Assembly: GCF_000203795.2 (NCBI RefSeq)
Contig: NW_006281100.1
Coordinates: forward strand, 1,199,099-1,263,098
Source: Batrachochytrium dendrobatidis JAM81
Lineage: Eukaryota; Chytridiomycota; Chytridiomycetes; Rhizophydiales
DNA length: 64,000 bases
Direction: 5' to 3'
Shown: piece after piece, positions 45,822-57,204 of the stretch
Position numbering within the stretch: the first letter of the stretch is position 1
How the letters are laid out: the number at the start of each line of letters is the position of its first letter
Translations under genes and position numbers: made by a program
Notes under the pieces: model-generated
The model's input: the letters and a program-made list of their open reading frames with translations, nothing else
Databases searched by the model: none
Told to the model about the DNA's origin: nothing

Positions 45822-46044
45822 ACAGTCGTATCACGTAAAATGGAGTGTTTTTGTATTTATTTGCTTTGAACAAGTGTAGGATAGACTGCAATGTGAACAT
45901 TTATTCAGGTGTTTATAAAAAATGAGCACAGAGACCAGCCAACTAAAAAGTTTACAAAACAATATCCAGTCAACTGACACCAATCATTTCAAGACTTTAT
46001 TGCAGCTTTTATTTAGTGATCCATTTTGCATGAAGACGGCTGCA
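45822..46044. mobile_element. Candidate 223-bp MITE upstream of mitochondrial-type gene
   Basis: The left end is ACAGTCGTATCACGTAAAATGG (45822 onward). The right end on the minus strand is GCAGCCGTCTTCATGCAAAATGG then ATCACTAAATAA (46044 downwards). The two ends form an imperfect inverted pair of the dispersed motif. The subterminal CCAATCATTTCAAG matches the copy at 40340-40360. It overlaps the first in-frame ATG (45922) of the downstream frame, which argues that this ATG is not the true start. Confidence 0.55.
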
Positions 46045-46200
46045 CATGAGATTTGTGCATGTGGTTTGAATCTGAAAGATTGCAGAACGAGTGCGATCAA
46101 TTTGCTCGAAACAAAAAAATCAACTGCTATTTGGATCATCACCACCAGCTTATACTGCCATCTAGAGATGGGGCAAATTACTACCACTTGCACTGTTCGT

Positions 46201-47523
46201 ATGGGTGCTTTTATAAGGAATTCTATATGGTCTATTTCTGATTCAACTACTTTGATTCGCTCTGTTCGACATTTTAAACCTATTCTAGAACACAGGTCTA
46301 TGACTACCATGACCATGCTGCATTCTGCTACTAAAACTATCATCACAAGCCCTACTTCTGGATCTATCAAAACTAATAATACTAGCAACCACAGTTCTGA
46401 TCCAAATCTATCTACTAAAGTGTCCTCATTTGCTCTACCTTCAATCTTTACAAAGCTCAATACCACTGCAACCTCGACAACTGCCACAAGCAAGCCTTTG
46501 TTGGAACAGTCTCTGATTGATTATCCTTGGCTGCTATCTACTTCTCCTAATAGAGAAGTCACTCCTACGTTTTGGAATGCTTTAAAGGAAAAGCATTACC
46601 TGACTATTGCCACTGAGCGAACAAAGGATCTACTTCATCATCCTGTTTATTCATTTCCGTCCCAGTTCTTGTCAGACACCTCTGCTAGTATATCTGCTGT
46701 TTTTTCAGCCCTGTCTGATCCTTCAACTTCTGGATCTGTGGATTCATTGGAGCCTTTGATGGTTAAAGGTCTTGCCAATCACTTTGTATCTGGATTTCAG
46801 TCCTTGGCGAAACGAGGCCATCGTACTCGCTTTATTCTGCATTCCACCCCAAAAACTCGTCTCAAAAGCATCCAGCTCACATACGGTCCTTACCCACCTC
46901 CAAATGACTATGTTATGCAAGACTGGTTTCCTTTTATCCGTCTAGTGATTCCTCGCGTAGATGCCGAATTCGAAAGTCATCCAAAGCAACAAGATATTCT
47001 CAAAAACGCAAAAAATGATGGTGTCTTTATTCGGGCCAATGTTGTGATTGACTGTGATATTGAGTTTATCTTGGAAGATGTTGCTAGTGGTGGAATGCCC
47101 TTACTTCGCGATCGTCGATCTCGCTTTGAAATGCAGTTTGTATCTCCTCATTTTACTCCTTGGGATGATTTGTTTATTGTCGAGGGAGAAGAAATGATTC
47201 CCCAGCTCACCCCAAACCAGCTACTTGAATTACAATCACAATCTCCTGCAGAAATTCAATCTGCTGCTGCTGCTCGTGTCCTCGAAGCTAGTAGCACTGC
47301 GAGTGCTGACACCACTAACAGTCGCGATGTTACCATCACTAACCAAGTGGCAGCTACTGAAGTTTCTCCTGTCGATACTTTTGGAAAAGCCCCTACTCCT
47401 ATTTCTGGAGATATGTTCAAGAAAGATACTATGCAACGGAAACTAGGATGGAATTGGCGTGTATCAGACATTGATGGTTTGTTGGGCAAAAGAAATACGA
47501 ATAATACAGAACGGACATCGTAG
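46201..47523 (+). CDS. Predicted mitochondrial protein, distant paralogue of 37473 gene
   Basis: This is a single exon of 440 residues from the ATG at 46201. The frame is open back to an ATG at 45922, but that part overlaps a candidate MITE. The peptide from 46201 (MGAFIRNSIWSISDSTTLIR, then SVRHFKP) is a good mitochondrial presequence. The body has LLEQSLIDYPWLLSTS, LKEKHYLTIATERTKDLL, then a mixed alpha/beta region with PLMVKGLANHFVSGFQSLAK, IRLVIPRVDAEF, FIRANVVIDCDIEFILED and MQFVSPHFTPWDDLFI. It ends MQRKLGWNWRVSDIDGLLG. The final WxVxDxDxLL and the strand-helix order before it parallel the protein at 37473-38702. No catalytic motif is seen. A Tim44/MBA1-like fold is a guess only. Confidence 0.75.
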   Translation: MGAFIRNSIWSISDSTTLIRSVRHFKPILEHRSMTTMTMLHSATKTIITSPTSGSIKTNNTSNHSSDPNLSTKVSSFALPSIFTKLNTTATSTTATSKPLLEQSLIDYPWLLSTSPNREVTPTFWNALKEKHYLTIATERTKDLLHHPVYSFPSQFLSDTSASISAVFSALSDPSTSGSVDSLEPLMVKGLANHFVSGFQSLAKRGHRTRFILHSTPKTRLKSIQLTYGPYPPPNDYVMQDWFPFIRLVIPRVDAEFESHPKQQDILKNAKNDGVFIRANVVIDCDIEFILEDVASGGMPLLRDRRSRFEMQFVSPHFTPWDDLFIVEGEEMIPQLTPNQLLELQSQSPAEIQSAAAARVLEASSTASADTTNSRDVTITNQVAATEVSPVDTFGKAPTPISGDMFKKDTMQRKLGWNWRVSDIDGLLGKRNTNNTERTS

Positions 47524-49578
47524 ATGAGATACTTTAAATCTAATCATTTATTGGAGGGGTGGGAAAAACTATTAAATGTGGTTGTGTACATATGTAACAA
47601 ACTCTTGTACAATGAGATTGGAATGTCAGTATATTTGATGAAACTGTAGATGACCTATAGAATCAACTTTCCAGTCATTTGTAGATACCATGTGGCTGTT
47701 CAATTGCTCTAAAGAGTAGTTACAGCCGTATTCACATAAAATGGAACATCAAAGTCAAAATACATGATAAACAATCATGTTTGATTGGTGTCAATCTTAC
47801 TGAGCAACATTGTTTTATAAACTCTTAGTTACTGATATTCCTTCGTGCTCATTCTTGTATAAAAATACAGAGCGAATGTTTACACTTCTGTTTCAATACA
47901 TTCCACATCCCCGACATCTCTTAAACTTTCCTTTTTTCCAAAACTTGAACTAGAACTCGGATGTATCTGTGAACTTTTAGGATACAACACAGCTTGTTTA
48001 ATGCCATTATGGCTATTAAAGTATATTTCTTAAATTCTTCCGTAAACTGCTGCATAGGACGCATCAATGTAACGCAAAATACGCTCTCGGCATTTTAAAA
48101 GTATGAATTTCAAGTACCGAATGCAAAAACATCTGGTTGACAGCTTATAGCATTGTTTATATCCTAGTACTAATCATGCTTGACCTGCTCATACAAAACT
48201 GCAAAACGCCAAAAACTGTTTGTCTAGGACTATTAGATTGCAAGATGATTTTCTCGTACAACATGACATCTGCTTTGTTATATTGGTCACAGTGACTATG
48301 ATAAACATGAATAAAAAGCATTTGTGGATGGGCTTTGATACTCAACAAAAGTTTATTTTACTCCACGTACTTGATAATGCAATTATAGGCACAATAGTAA
48401 TCCCAACACTCAAATAGTGAGATTGGCTATATCATTATGAATACAATGAGTTTGTAAATTCTGAAAATACAGAATTTGTCAGATTGAATTACATTTGAAA
48501 ACGAAAATGTTCAATCACATGTCTGGTATCACTAAAAAATTGGGCAAGGATTGCTGGACTTTGTAATGCAGATTCGACAGCATCGAATCAATCTACTGAT
48601 TTATTCACGTTGATGTATACATCGAGCATAAGACTCAAGGTTTTGCATGGAATTATGATACGAGGACTTGATAAACTCATAAATAGGTAATTAAGCTTTA
48701 TGCAACAACGGTGGTCATGTAGATGAATGATGGACATCATATTGGTAGAATGTAATGGCAGTGTATCTATACCTCTTATCGTATTTTATTTTCAGCCATA
48801 TGTTTACATTTTAATAAGTATTTTTATACCAAGACAAGCGAATTTTCTCGATGATTTATTTTCAAGTTGTAAATGTATGTGTTCTCATTACTATTATTTA
48901 TCTCTGCAAAAATTTCCATCTAATTGGTAGCTATGATATAAAGCGCTTGGCTAACCCATTGGTAAAGGAGTCAGAAAAACATCCTTGCATTCCTATCTAG
49001 TTTAATGCTTATATTGGTATTTGCCTTTTACAAGCATTCAACCGACAGTCTATTGTTATTGATTTTTAGCAGTCGTTAGCCAATAGTCGACAACCCAAAC
49101 GAGCATCAGGTCAGCAGTTTTTTCTAGCCAACGTGTTGACACCTGTACTAAGCTGGTTATATTATATAACATTGCATTGTATACATTTAATTCTAACGTA
49201 AACCTGGCCCACACTATTTTTACAAGTCAAGATGTGTCAGCCAAGTTGACTCGGACTTGTTGATTTGACGCGCGACCTTGTTCCATTTCATATCTGCAAA
49301 AGCCTTATATCTAACCGAATTGCCCGAATCGGAGTTTATTCAATTTAGCTCAAGTCAATAATATTTAAGCCTTTTATAGCTTGAAAGCCTGCCTTGTCAT
49401 ATTTTTATTTATTGAGCTATATACTGTTTTACTTCCTGGACTCGACGCTGAGTGTCATTTGCTGCTTCGGTGCCAAATTCAACATCAAGCACTAAAAACA
49501 CAACAAAGCCCAGAAAAAGCACAACTTTTGATAAAGCATCGGATCAATCTAAACAGAGAGTACGAATATCTATAGGCA
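47524..49578. other. Intergenic, no gene seen
   Basis: This is about 2 kb. It holds a motif copy at 47722-47753 (+), 200 bp past the stop at 47523, and its subterminal AATCATGTTTGATTGGTGTC. The words CTAGAACTCGGATGTATCTG (near 47950) recur near 12855 and, inverted, near 40090. No supported coding region. Confidence 0.5.
47722..47753 (+). repeat. Dispersed CGTATTCAC-type motif, 3' flank copy
   Basis: ACAGCCGTATTCACATAAAA then TGGAACATCAAA lies in sense orientation downstream of the gene ending at 47523. Confidence 0.78.
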
Positions 49579-52500
49579 ATGCAGCATCAAGCTCAAGATA
49601 TCCATTCAAAAGCTCAGAGGCACTCGACAATTCTGCATCAGTCTTCAGATTTAGCAGAAAAGTCTTATACAACCAGTCTCCATCACTGCAGCATTCAAAC
49701 CCCTAAGATTACCACATCCCCAAGCTTTTTCCAAAAAGCAGTTTGTGTTTTCAAACGATCACAGGAATCGGTCAGCCAGTCGCTGTTAGAAAAACGTCCG
49801 CTGAAGACCAAAAAGCAAGACGGTGATATTTATTTTTCAAATATTATATCTGGTGTCGATTCTTTGTTTTTTTCTCCTATAGCTAATCCAATTACCACCA
49901 CACAACCTGGTGCGTCTCAACTTAAAAATATATCTGAAACACTAACCATATCAAAAGATTGTATTATCCAATACAATAGCAAAAACGACGAATTAGATTT
50001 GAGAGCAAATAAAAACAAAACTTCCACTCTTACTACACCGTGCATTGTACGATCAGTAGCCCAACCACACAATTCTAATTCAGGCCTTGGTGCTGTTACA
50101 GCATCCATTCCGCAAAACGGTAACACTTTTTGCATTCATACTCATATGAATAAATCAAATCCTCTTGTAGCACCGACTAGCATAGACACCATATCTACTT
50201 CAAGGCAGACCCTTGTGTCCACACCTGGATGTAATTTCGACGACCATGAGATGCTAAAAACACATTCCAGTTTGAATTATGTCAGTCAGGTTCAATCGCT
50301 ATGTGACCCAATGCAAAAATCGTTGCTTTTGTCGCCAAAATACCCATCTGGATCGCATTCATTAGACTCCATACACGGAAAGCTCAAACTAAAAACACGC
50401 AAACTCGACGCCATTTTCGCTGGGGAAAATGCGCCTTTGTCCGACTTTTCCACATACAGTCTGGAGAGCGGTAGTACCAACAACAGCGTCAACAGCAGTA
50501 AATACCTCGATGTTAGTGGAACATCGCAGACGTTATCAGGCGTTACAGAACACTTTGAATCTGGTCGATGCCTTTCACACATCTCCTCATTCAACTCCAT
50601 CCACTGCCAAAACAACGATTCTAACCATGATTGTCATATCGGCATAAAAAGCATTAGTAGTAGTCCAAAAACGTCCTCTTCACACCGTCCGATAGCTCTT
50701 TCGCGACTTAGTTTTAACTCTCTGTTTGAAGCAGGCAAAGATGCATCGACAAGTGAAGCAGCTACTTCCAAACCAAAAACAACCTCAATAGTACTAGTCA
50801 AGACAAACAGATGGATTCGTCAAAAGATCTTGAACAAAGGACTACACGAGCAAGTTCACTTGCAAGTACCCAGAGAATGGAAAAAAGAGAAAAAACCACG
50901 CAAATTAGTAAGCTCTATTTCTAGCAGCGGCAGCAGTAGTAATGACTCGATTGTAAATAGATTTGCTGAGAATAGTGTGGATCAACAAGGCCCAACCCTT
51001 TTACTCACACCGTCAATTGGCCGGAACAGAAGTATTGAAGTTCGACGTGAGATGGGTGATCGTGAAATGGCGAGTAAAGGTAGCAGCTCAACAAGTAGCA
51101 TCAATACTTCCATTTTTGGATTTATTACCAACTATTTTTCACCTCGTAGGCGAGCTGTTACGTGTGATTTACAACCAGATTCGTTGAATTCAGATTCCAT
51201 ACCGCAATTTTCGTCAAAACTGTCTCTACATGCACCGCTCATCACCATCAATAATACTCATAATAATGGCAAGCATAAAGATAGTAGTGCTAATGAAAAC
51301 ATCAAATCTGTTTCTGAATCACCTATTACGTTCAATTCCAAAGTATCGCCGGCTATAACGGATAAAGCATCTACGGAGTCGGCAACTGATCATTCAAACT
51401 TGGTAGTGAAGCACAATCAATCCATACCAAAATTTAATATAAAAACAACTAAATGCACCTTGACAAAGTCAAGCTCAAAAACGGCAATAGCTACCTCTAT
51501 TCCATCCATCCTATGTACACCAACGACATTGAAAACAATACCACTGCTACAAAAAGTAGGGGATCAATCTATAGGTACTTTAGTGGGCCAATCTGAAAAC
51601 TCCAATATCAAGCAGATACCTTTGCAGTCCACTCAGCCAACTCAAAAATTAGATGAATTTGAAACTTTGAAATCTGACAACAAAATACAACTCTCGGTTT
51701 CGACCACAACCCCACACTATCGAGTCACATCTGCTTTTGAACATCATCCAACTCAAACCTATACCAACATAAACTCAATCTCTGATCTTTATTTTTTGCG
51801 CAAACTTGCTTCGGGAGGATTTGCTGATGTATATCTTGCAAGAAAGCGGGTCCCACTTACATGCCATTATTTTGCTCTCAAAGCTGTACGAAAAAAGGAT
51901 ATAGTAAAAAAGAAAATGGTAAGACAAGTTTTGGCCGAAAAAGATATACTTGAATCGGTTCATCATGGGTTTATTGTCGAGTTGCTCCATACATTCCAAA
52001 CAAAGACTACGTTGTTTTTTTGTATGGAATATGTTCACGGAGGCGATTTGTATCAGATGCTGAAACAATTGGGTGTGAGTATACATTGTGGTTTTAGATT
52101 TGAAATAAGTTGTAGCACGTAGGTATAGTTGAAAACTCGCAGGCTTTTGAGCCTACTAAATGCCCATGTATTAAATATATTTGTAGTCGCTTACAGAGAA
52201 ACAGGCAGTATTTTACGCGGCTGAAGTTGTGGTGGTATTTGAATACCTCCACTCGCTGCATATTGTTTACCGCGATTTAAAACCCGAGGTAAATCCGAGT
52301 TACCAATGTAGATTTCGAGTGATGATACCTTTATCTACTATATGCCATCGTTATTACGCCTGATAACTCATGTTTTATTACAAAATACTTTTGAATACTG
52401 CAGAATATTCTTCTTGACTCGACTGGGCATATTAAACTAGCTGATTTTGGATTTGCAAAAAAGATCACGTCAACTACTAAATCTTTTTGTGGTACACCCG

Positions 52501-52958
52501 ATTACATGGCGCCAGAAATCATTATCTCAAGACCTTACAGCTTTGCAGTGGATTGGTGGTCACTTGGCATACTAATATTTGAACTTGTGGCAGGAAAAAC
52601 ACCCTTTCGTGGCTTCTCCATTGACGAAATCTACAACAACGTAATTCAAGGCAATATCCAATGGTCGACCAAAGTTTTTGGTAAACTCAAAAAACTTGTT
52701 ACATCATTGCTAACTCCTGACCCAACGCTACGACTAGGAAGTGTCAATGATGCTAAAGATATAAAAGCGCATCCATGGTTTAATAGTATCTACTGGGAAA
52801 CGGTTTCGTCAAGAGGTTTGGTACCTCCAACTAAAACATTCAATTTTCCTTCAAACATGACTGAAAAGTATGAGGATGGAAATGATGGAGTGATTGATGC
52901 ATTGATGGTGGAAGAGGTTACCACATCAAGCGATGTATTGCCACTTCCAATGTTTTGA
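49579..52958 (+). CDS. AGC-family (PKA-like) Ser/Thr kinase with long N-terminus
   Basis: Three exons (49579-52074, 52187-52288, 52404-52958) give 1,050 residues. About 730 residues of Ser/Thr-rich disordered sequence precede the kinase. The kinase shows [16 protein letters not shown] (Gly loop, with SGG for the usual GxG), [10 protein letters not shown] (catalytic Lys), [72 protein letters not shown] and [13 protein letters not shown]. The C-lobe ends [18 protein letters not shown]. The C-tail is short and ends LPLPMF, a possible hydrophobic end. FxxF is not exact. Exon 2 ends just after DLKPE and exon 3 opens with NILL, so the splice is fixed. An upstream 5' exon cannot be excluded because the frame region before 49579 is also open in another frame. 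It is in tandem with a second PKA-like gene. Confidence 0.88.
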
Positions 52959-53089
52959 TGATCAGGCTGATCTTCTTGACTTGAAGACTAGTTTTAGCAG
53001 TCAATAAGGACTAGCATGGATTGTTGGAAATTGACATGCCACTTTAATTTTCTGATACTGGCTACTCTATCTTTTCAAATAAAGGCGAT

Positions 53090-53451
53090 TTGCAGCTGTA
53101 TTCACGTAAATGGATTGCTCGTGTCCATTTGAAATGACTTTTTGGTCTAGAATGAATAATGATCAATCATTCATTGCAATTTCCTACTAGAAATTGGCAT
53201 TCAATTCTTCCAAACACGATGCCCATCATATGATGTACGCAACCAAACTGTAGTGTTGAGCCGAGATTGTCCTTTTTTGGTAGTTATACATTGTACGATT
53301 TCCAAATTCAATCATTGCAATACAGATATTGGGTTCGACTGTTTTTAAACTGTACAAACTCATGTATTCTAAAAACTCGGATACGTTTGTGTTTTAGCTT
53401 AACCCAATAATTGCGCACTTGGGAATACAACTGTTGTTTCCATGTCAATCA
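53090..53451 (+). repeat. 362-bp repeat downstream of kinase gene, copy 1
   Basis: This begins TTGCAGCTGTATTCACG and ends TTTCCATGTCAATCA, with about six differences from 57397-57757. The two ends are a weak inverted pair (CAGCTGTATTCACG against CAGTTGTATTCCCA on the other strand), as in a MITE. It begins 132 bp past the kinase stop. Confidence 0.92.
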
Positions 53452-53523
53452 TTCAACCTCATAATGCTTGGATGGAAACAGAATTGGTCATTGAGCAAAT
53501 TCCAGGAATGTAAAAAGTACTGG

Positions 53524-54008
53524 GACAACTTGATTCCACTAAACTGACAGCATTTTGGCAACAGATTCACTTGATATATGCATAGTACAGGCAGAAACCA
53601 CTTTACTCGATGAATCATTGACACTCATAAATGGTCAAGGTCACGAAATGCATCTTTTGTTAGTGTCGCAAGTTCGATGTTGAAGCTTGGATAGTCATGT
53701 CACACTATTTGTAATAAAGTATACTACAGCGGTGTTGTAGGACAACGTTGACAGCTATAAACGGCCAAGATTGGACCACTAATAAAGATGACGACGCGAA
53801 CTTGCAGCCCACAATGTAAACCTCGATTCCCAAAACCTCATCTCCAAACTCTAAAAAGCACCATGTATTTGGCAGTGAGTCGCAAAGTAACAACGAGGCT
53901 TGAGCATACAAAAGTGTGGTTGAATACAATTTACGTAAGTAGCTTCCAAAAACATGATACACTGATGGTAATGGTTGATAATTTTTCATTTTATCTCTCC
54001 ATTCTCAT
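53524..54008 (-). repeat. 485-bp inverted repeat, right copy
   Basis: This is the reverse complement of 38864-39347, nearly identical. It carries the same 94-codon frame at 53705-53989 on the minus strand. Confidence 0.92.
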
Positions 54009-54404
54009 ATTCTTTGTCGCTAGTTGTGACCACCCCTACAGTACTCCACAATACAAGCTATCACCTGATTAGCTCACGCCAATATCCACACCCGCTACAT
54101 CTCGCTGACACCATGGATACACCATACGCCCCAATCGAATATCTAAATATCATTTAAGAAATTTAAACTCTACCCTTCATCTTTTTAAATCGGCATTCTG
54201 TTTTGAAACAAGTTTGGACTAGTGCACTACTTTGTATTGCCATTTGTGAGTGCCTATCATACAGGAATTTGTTTAGTGCACGTTTTAAAACTCGACTGAA
54301 TCTCAAAATACCTAGATCTATCCAGCAGTATTCCCAGTTACAAATCAAAGCAGGCTTAGATACTATAAACCACTACAGGATTTACAAACTCTAGATTTAG
54401 TAGA

Positions 54405-57204
54405 ATGATTGAATTGCCACATGCAGTACAACAGCTTCTTCCAGGTCAGCAATCTCAATCCAAAGACACTGAGCAGGCAAAATTGACACCTGGGCAAACA
54501 AAAAAGGTGCTAGGATTCAAGAAATCGCCATTTTCGCTTGGAAGAAGCAACTCAAAAGTATCCACTCTAGAGAATGAAGAAGGAGTGTCAAAAACGCAAT
54601 CAATTGGTGGGTCGGTCACTGCTGCAGATGGGCTCGCTAATAGTCCCAAAGTCGGCGCGAATAGACACTTGGCCGCCACAGGTGGAAAAAGTGCCGACGT
54701 GGACGATAAGTCGTGTAAGTGTACTGTTTTAATCAAGTGTTTCAATGGCAAACCTTTGTAAATCATGACTGATGGAGATTCTCGATTTTACCGCTTGTGA
54801 GTTGCTACAACATTTAAATGATGCGGTGATTAAATGATGGGATGGACTGTTGGTACTTATTTGATTTATATCTGAAAATTACCGCTTTTCAATATTATCT
54901 TACAAACACCTGCAACCTGTGAATTGGCTGAATTTGTAATCACATTTCCAATGTATTAAATCAGCCACTTTCTCTAACTATTCTCATACTACTCAACTAT
55001 GTTTGATAGTCATACCCGCCTCCGTAAACAAGCACGATCAACCACGGCACAGCTCAACAGTTCGCCCCTCCAATATAACACAAAGATCACATTTACCCAT
55101 ATCCACATCGTCAGTATCAGTAAACAAAACACAATCGTCTTTGTATGCACGATCTACTGCCGCAATACAAGATTTCGGCGACGAGCCTACCAAGAAAAAA
55201 GTATTGATTCATCATGGCGATGATTCTTATCAACCAACATCCGGCGGGAGAAACAAGAATACGGGTCTTACACCCAGCAATGGAGCATTTGCGTCCATGC
55301 CACACGGATTGGGTGGAGTTAGTCACAGTGGAATAGGTATAAATAATGGACACGCATCCGAACCAGAGGATGAGGAGCGAGACCAAGTCGCCGATCTACT
55401 TTCTCCAGCCGTATCAGGTGCCATCACCTTGCCTTTACTGACTACTTTATCCACATCATCTCTTCAAACCAAATCAAATGCATTAGATCCACACGATCAA
55501 ACTGCTAGTCACCCAGAGCTTAATCGTGTCTTATCTAGCCAATCCAAACTGCCTACATCCCATAGCTATCAGTTGGATAGTTATTCTTGCAATGTCCATC
55601 CTGCTGGCGTACCTGAATCAAGTTCAATGACTTCGTTGGTCACTCAAACCCAGACCGAACAATCTCTTACATCTCGATTTTTATCGTTTGGAAAACGAAT
55701 GACAAAAGCACCTATGGTGAGTGCACCAGGAAGTCGCACAACATCGATGTATATGACCACAAATAACAAAGAAAAGGACAAAGAAAAGCTAAAATCACGC
55801 CAAGACTCGGCATCAAAGCCTTCAATCTTGTCATTCGGACATGGATTTATGTCTACCCAAACCGCTGCTACTACAGGAAGTGTTACAAATGTAGCCACTT
55901 CAGCAAATTCCCGTAGCATTAATCATGCTCATATGACTTCCGATAGCTCCACCACCTCGGAAGCAAATAGTGTTTACAAATCCACGACTTTGCAGGCTGG
56001 TATGCCTTTGCATCACAATCAGCACTCGACGGCAGGTTACATTGACAAGACTACTGGCGGTGCACTTTTCAATCCAGCGGCGGGAAAAAAAGCATCTTCT
56101 TCTGCCTACGATATTCGCGGCCCGCCCCAGTCCAACTCATCCAACCCTGTTCCCCCCTTCAATCGTATCTTTACTCTAGACGATTACTATATTATTCGTA
56201 GAGTAGGTAAAGGTGGATTTGCCAACGTATTTCTCATTCGTCTAAAGGGCTCAACTGGTCGATACTATGCTCTCAAGGCTATCAAAAAGTCTGAAGTGGT
56301 TCGCCTTAAGCAAGATAAACAAATCATGAACGAAAAAAACATTCTTTTGGATTTGAAGCATTCCTTGTTGGTCGAGCTATATCACACATTTCAAAATCCA
56401 ACACATCTATTCATGGTAATGGAGTTTGTGGCTGGAGGAGACTTGTTTACTTTTTTGCGCAAATCTAAAATGTTTCCTGAGCCCTTGGCAAAATTTTACA
56501 TTTGCGAGGTGCTGATTGTTCTTGAGTACCTTCACGGAAAAAATGTAGTTTATCGAGATCTCAAGCCTGAGAATATTCTATTGGATTCGACAGGTCACAT
56601 CAAGCTGGCTGATTTTGGATTTGCCAAGAGGCTAGTGACCACCACTCAGTCATTTTGTGGCACGCCTGACTACATTGCTGCAGAGATTGTTGCTGCCAGA
56701 TCGTATACCTACACTGTGGATTGGTGGTCTTTTGGTGTACTGGTGTTTGAATTGATATCTGGAAAGACACCGTTTAGATCCGAGTCAAGCGAAGGAATTT
56801 ACACCAATATACAAAGTGGGAAAATTCAATGGGTGCCGCAAGTAACTGGGCCAATAAAGGATCTTGTATCTGGATTGCTAGATCAAGATCCTAGACGTAG
56901 ATTGGGAGCAAGAGGTGCAGGAGAAGTAAAGGCTATGAAATGGTTTGCTGATGTTCAATGGGACAAGTTTGCTACAAGAGGAATAACACCACCTTCAATT
57001 CCGTCTTACCTGGCACCCGAAACAATCGAGCTAGAAAAATCAGGTAAAGGGCCTAATGGAGCAGTTGGACAGCAAACGGACTATAGAGAGATGCTACAAG
57101 GGAAAGATGATGGCAAGATTGGTGCTGTATTAGCTGCCACCAACGCGTCTGAAAAAGTTGCCAAATGGGATGATCCATATGGCGGTGTGTTCAAAGGATT
57201 TTAA
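54405..57204 (+). CDS. cAMP-dependent protein kinase catalytic-subunit-like
   Basis: Two exons (54405-54714, 55010-57204) give 834 residues. About 485 disordered residues precede the kinase. The kinase runs from DDYYIIRRVGKGGFANVFLI (canonical GxGxxG), YYALKAIKKSE (Lys), [57 protein letters not shown] and [14 protein letters not shown] to VDWWSFGVLVFELISGKTPF. AAE replaces the usual APE. The C-tail ends VFKGF, so the very last residues form FxxF, the hydrophobic motif typical of PKA that docks on its own N lobe. PKA phosphorylates R-R-x-S/T sites downstream of cAMP. The long N-terminus is unusual. The activation-loop Thr region is [12 protein letters not shown]. It is a tandem relative of the kinase at 49579-52958. 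Confidence 0.92.

Larger units (their letters stand above)
52959..54404. other. Intergenic built of repeats
   Basis: Contains the 362-bp repeat (53090-53451) and the 485-bp inverted repeat (53524-54008). The remaining 54009-54404 should include the promoter of the second kinase. No gene seen. Confidence 0.6.

Noticed and set aside
48700..48930. 67-codon plus-strand ORF with hydrophobic stretch
   Set aside because: Short, AT-rich, no splice continuation and no family signal.
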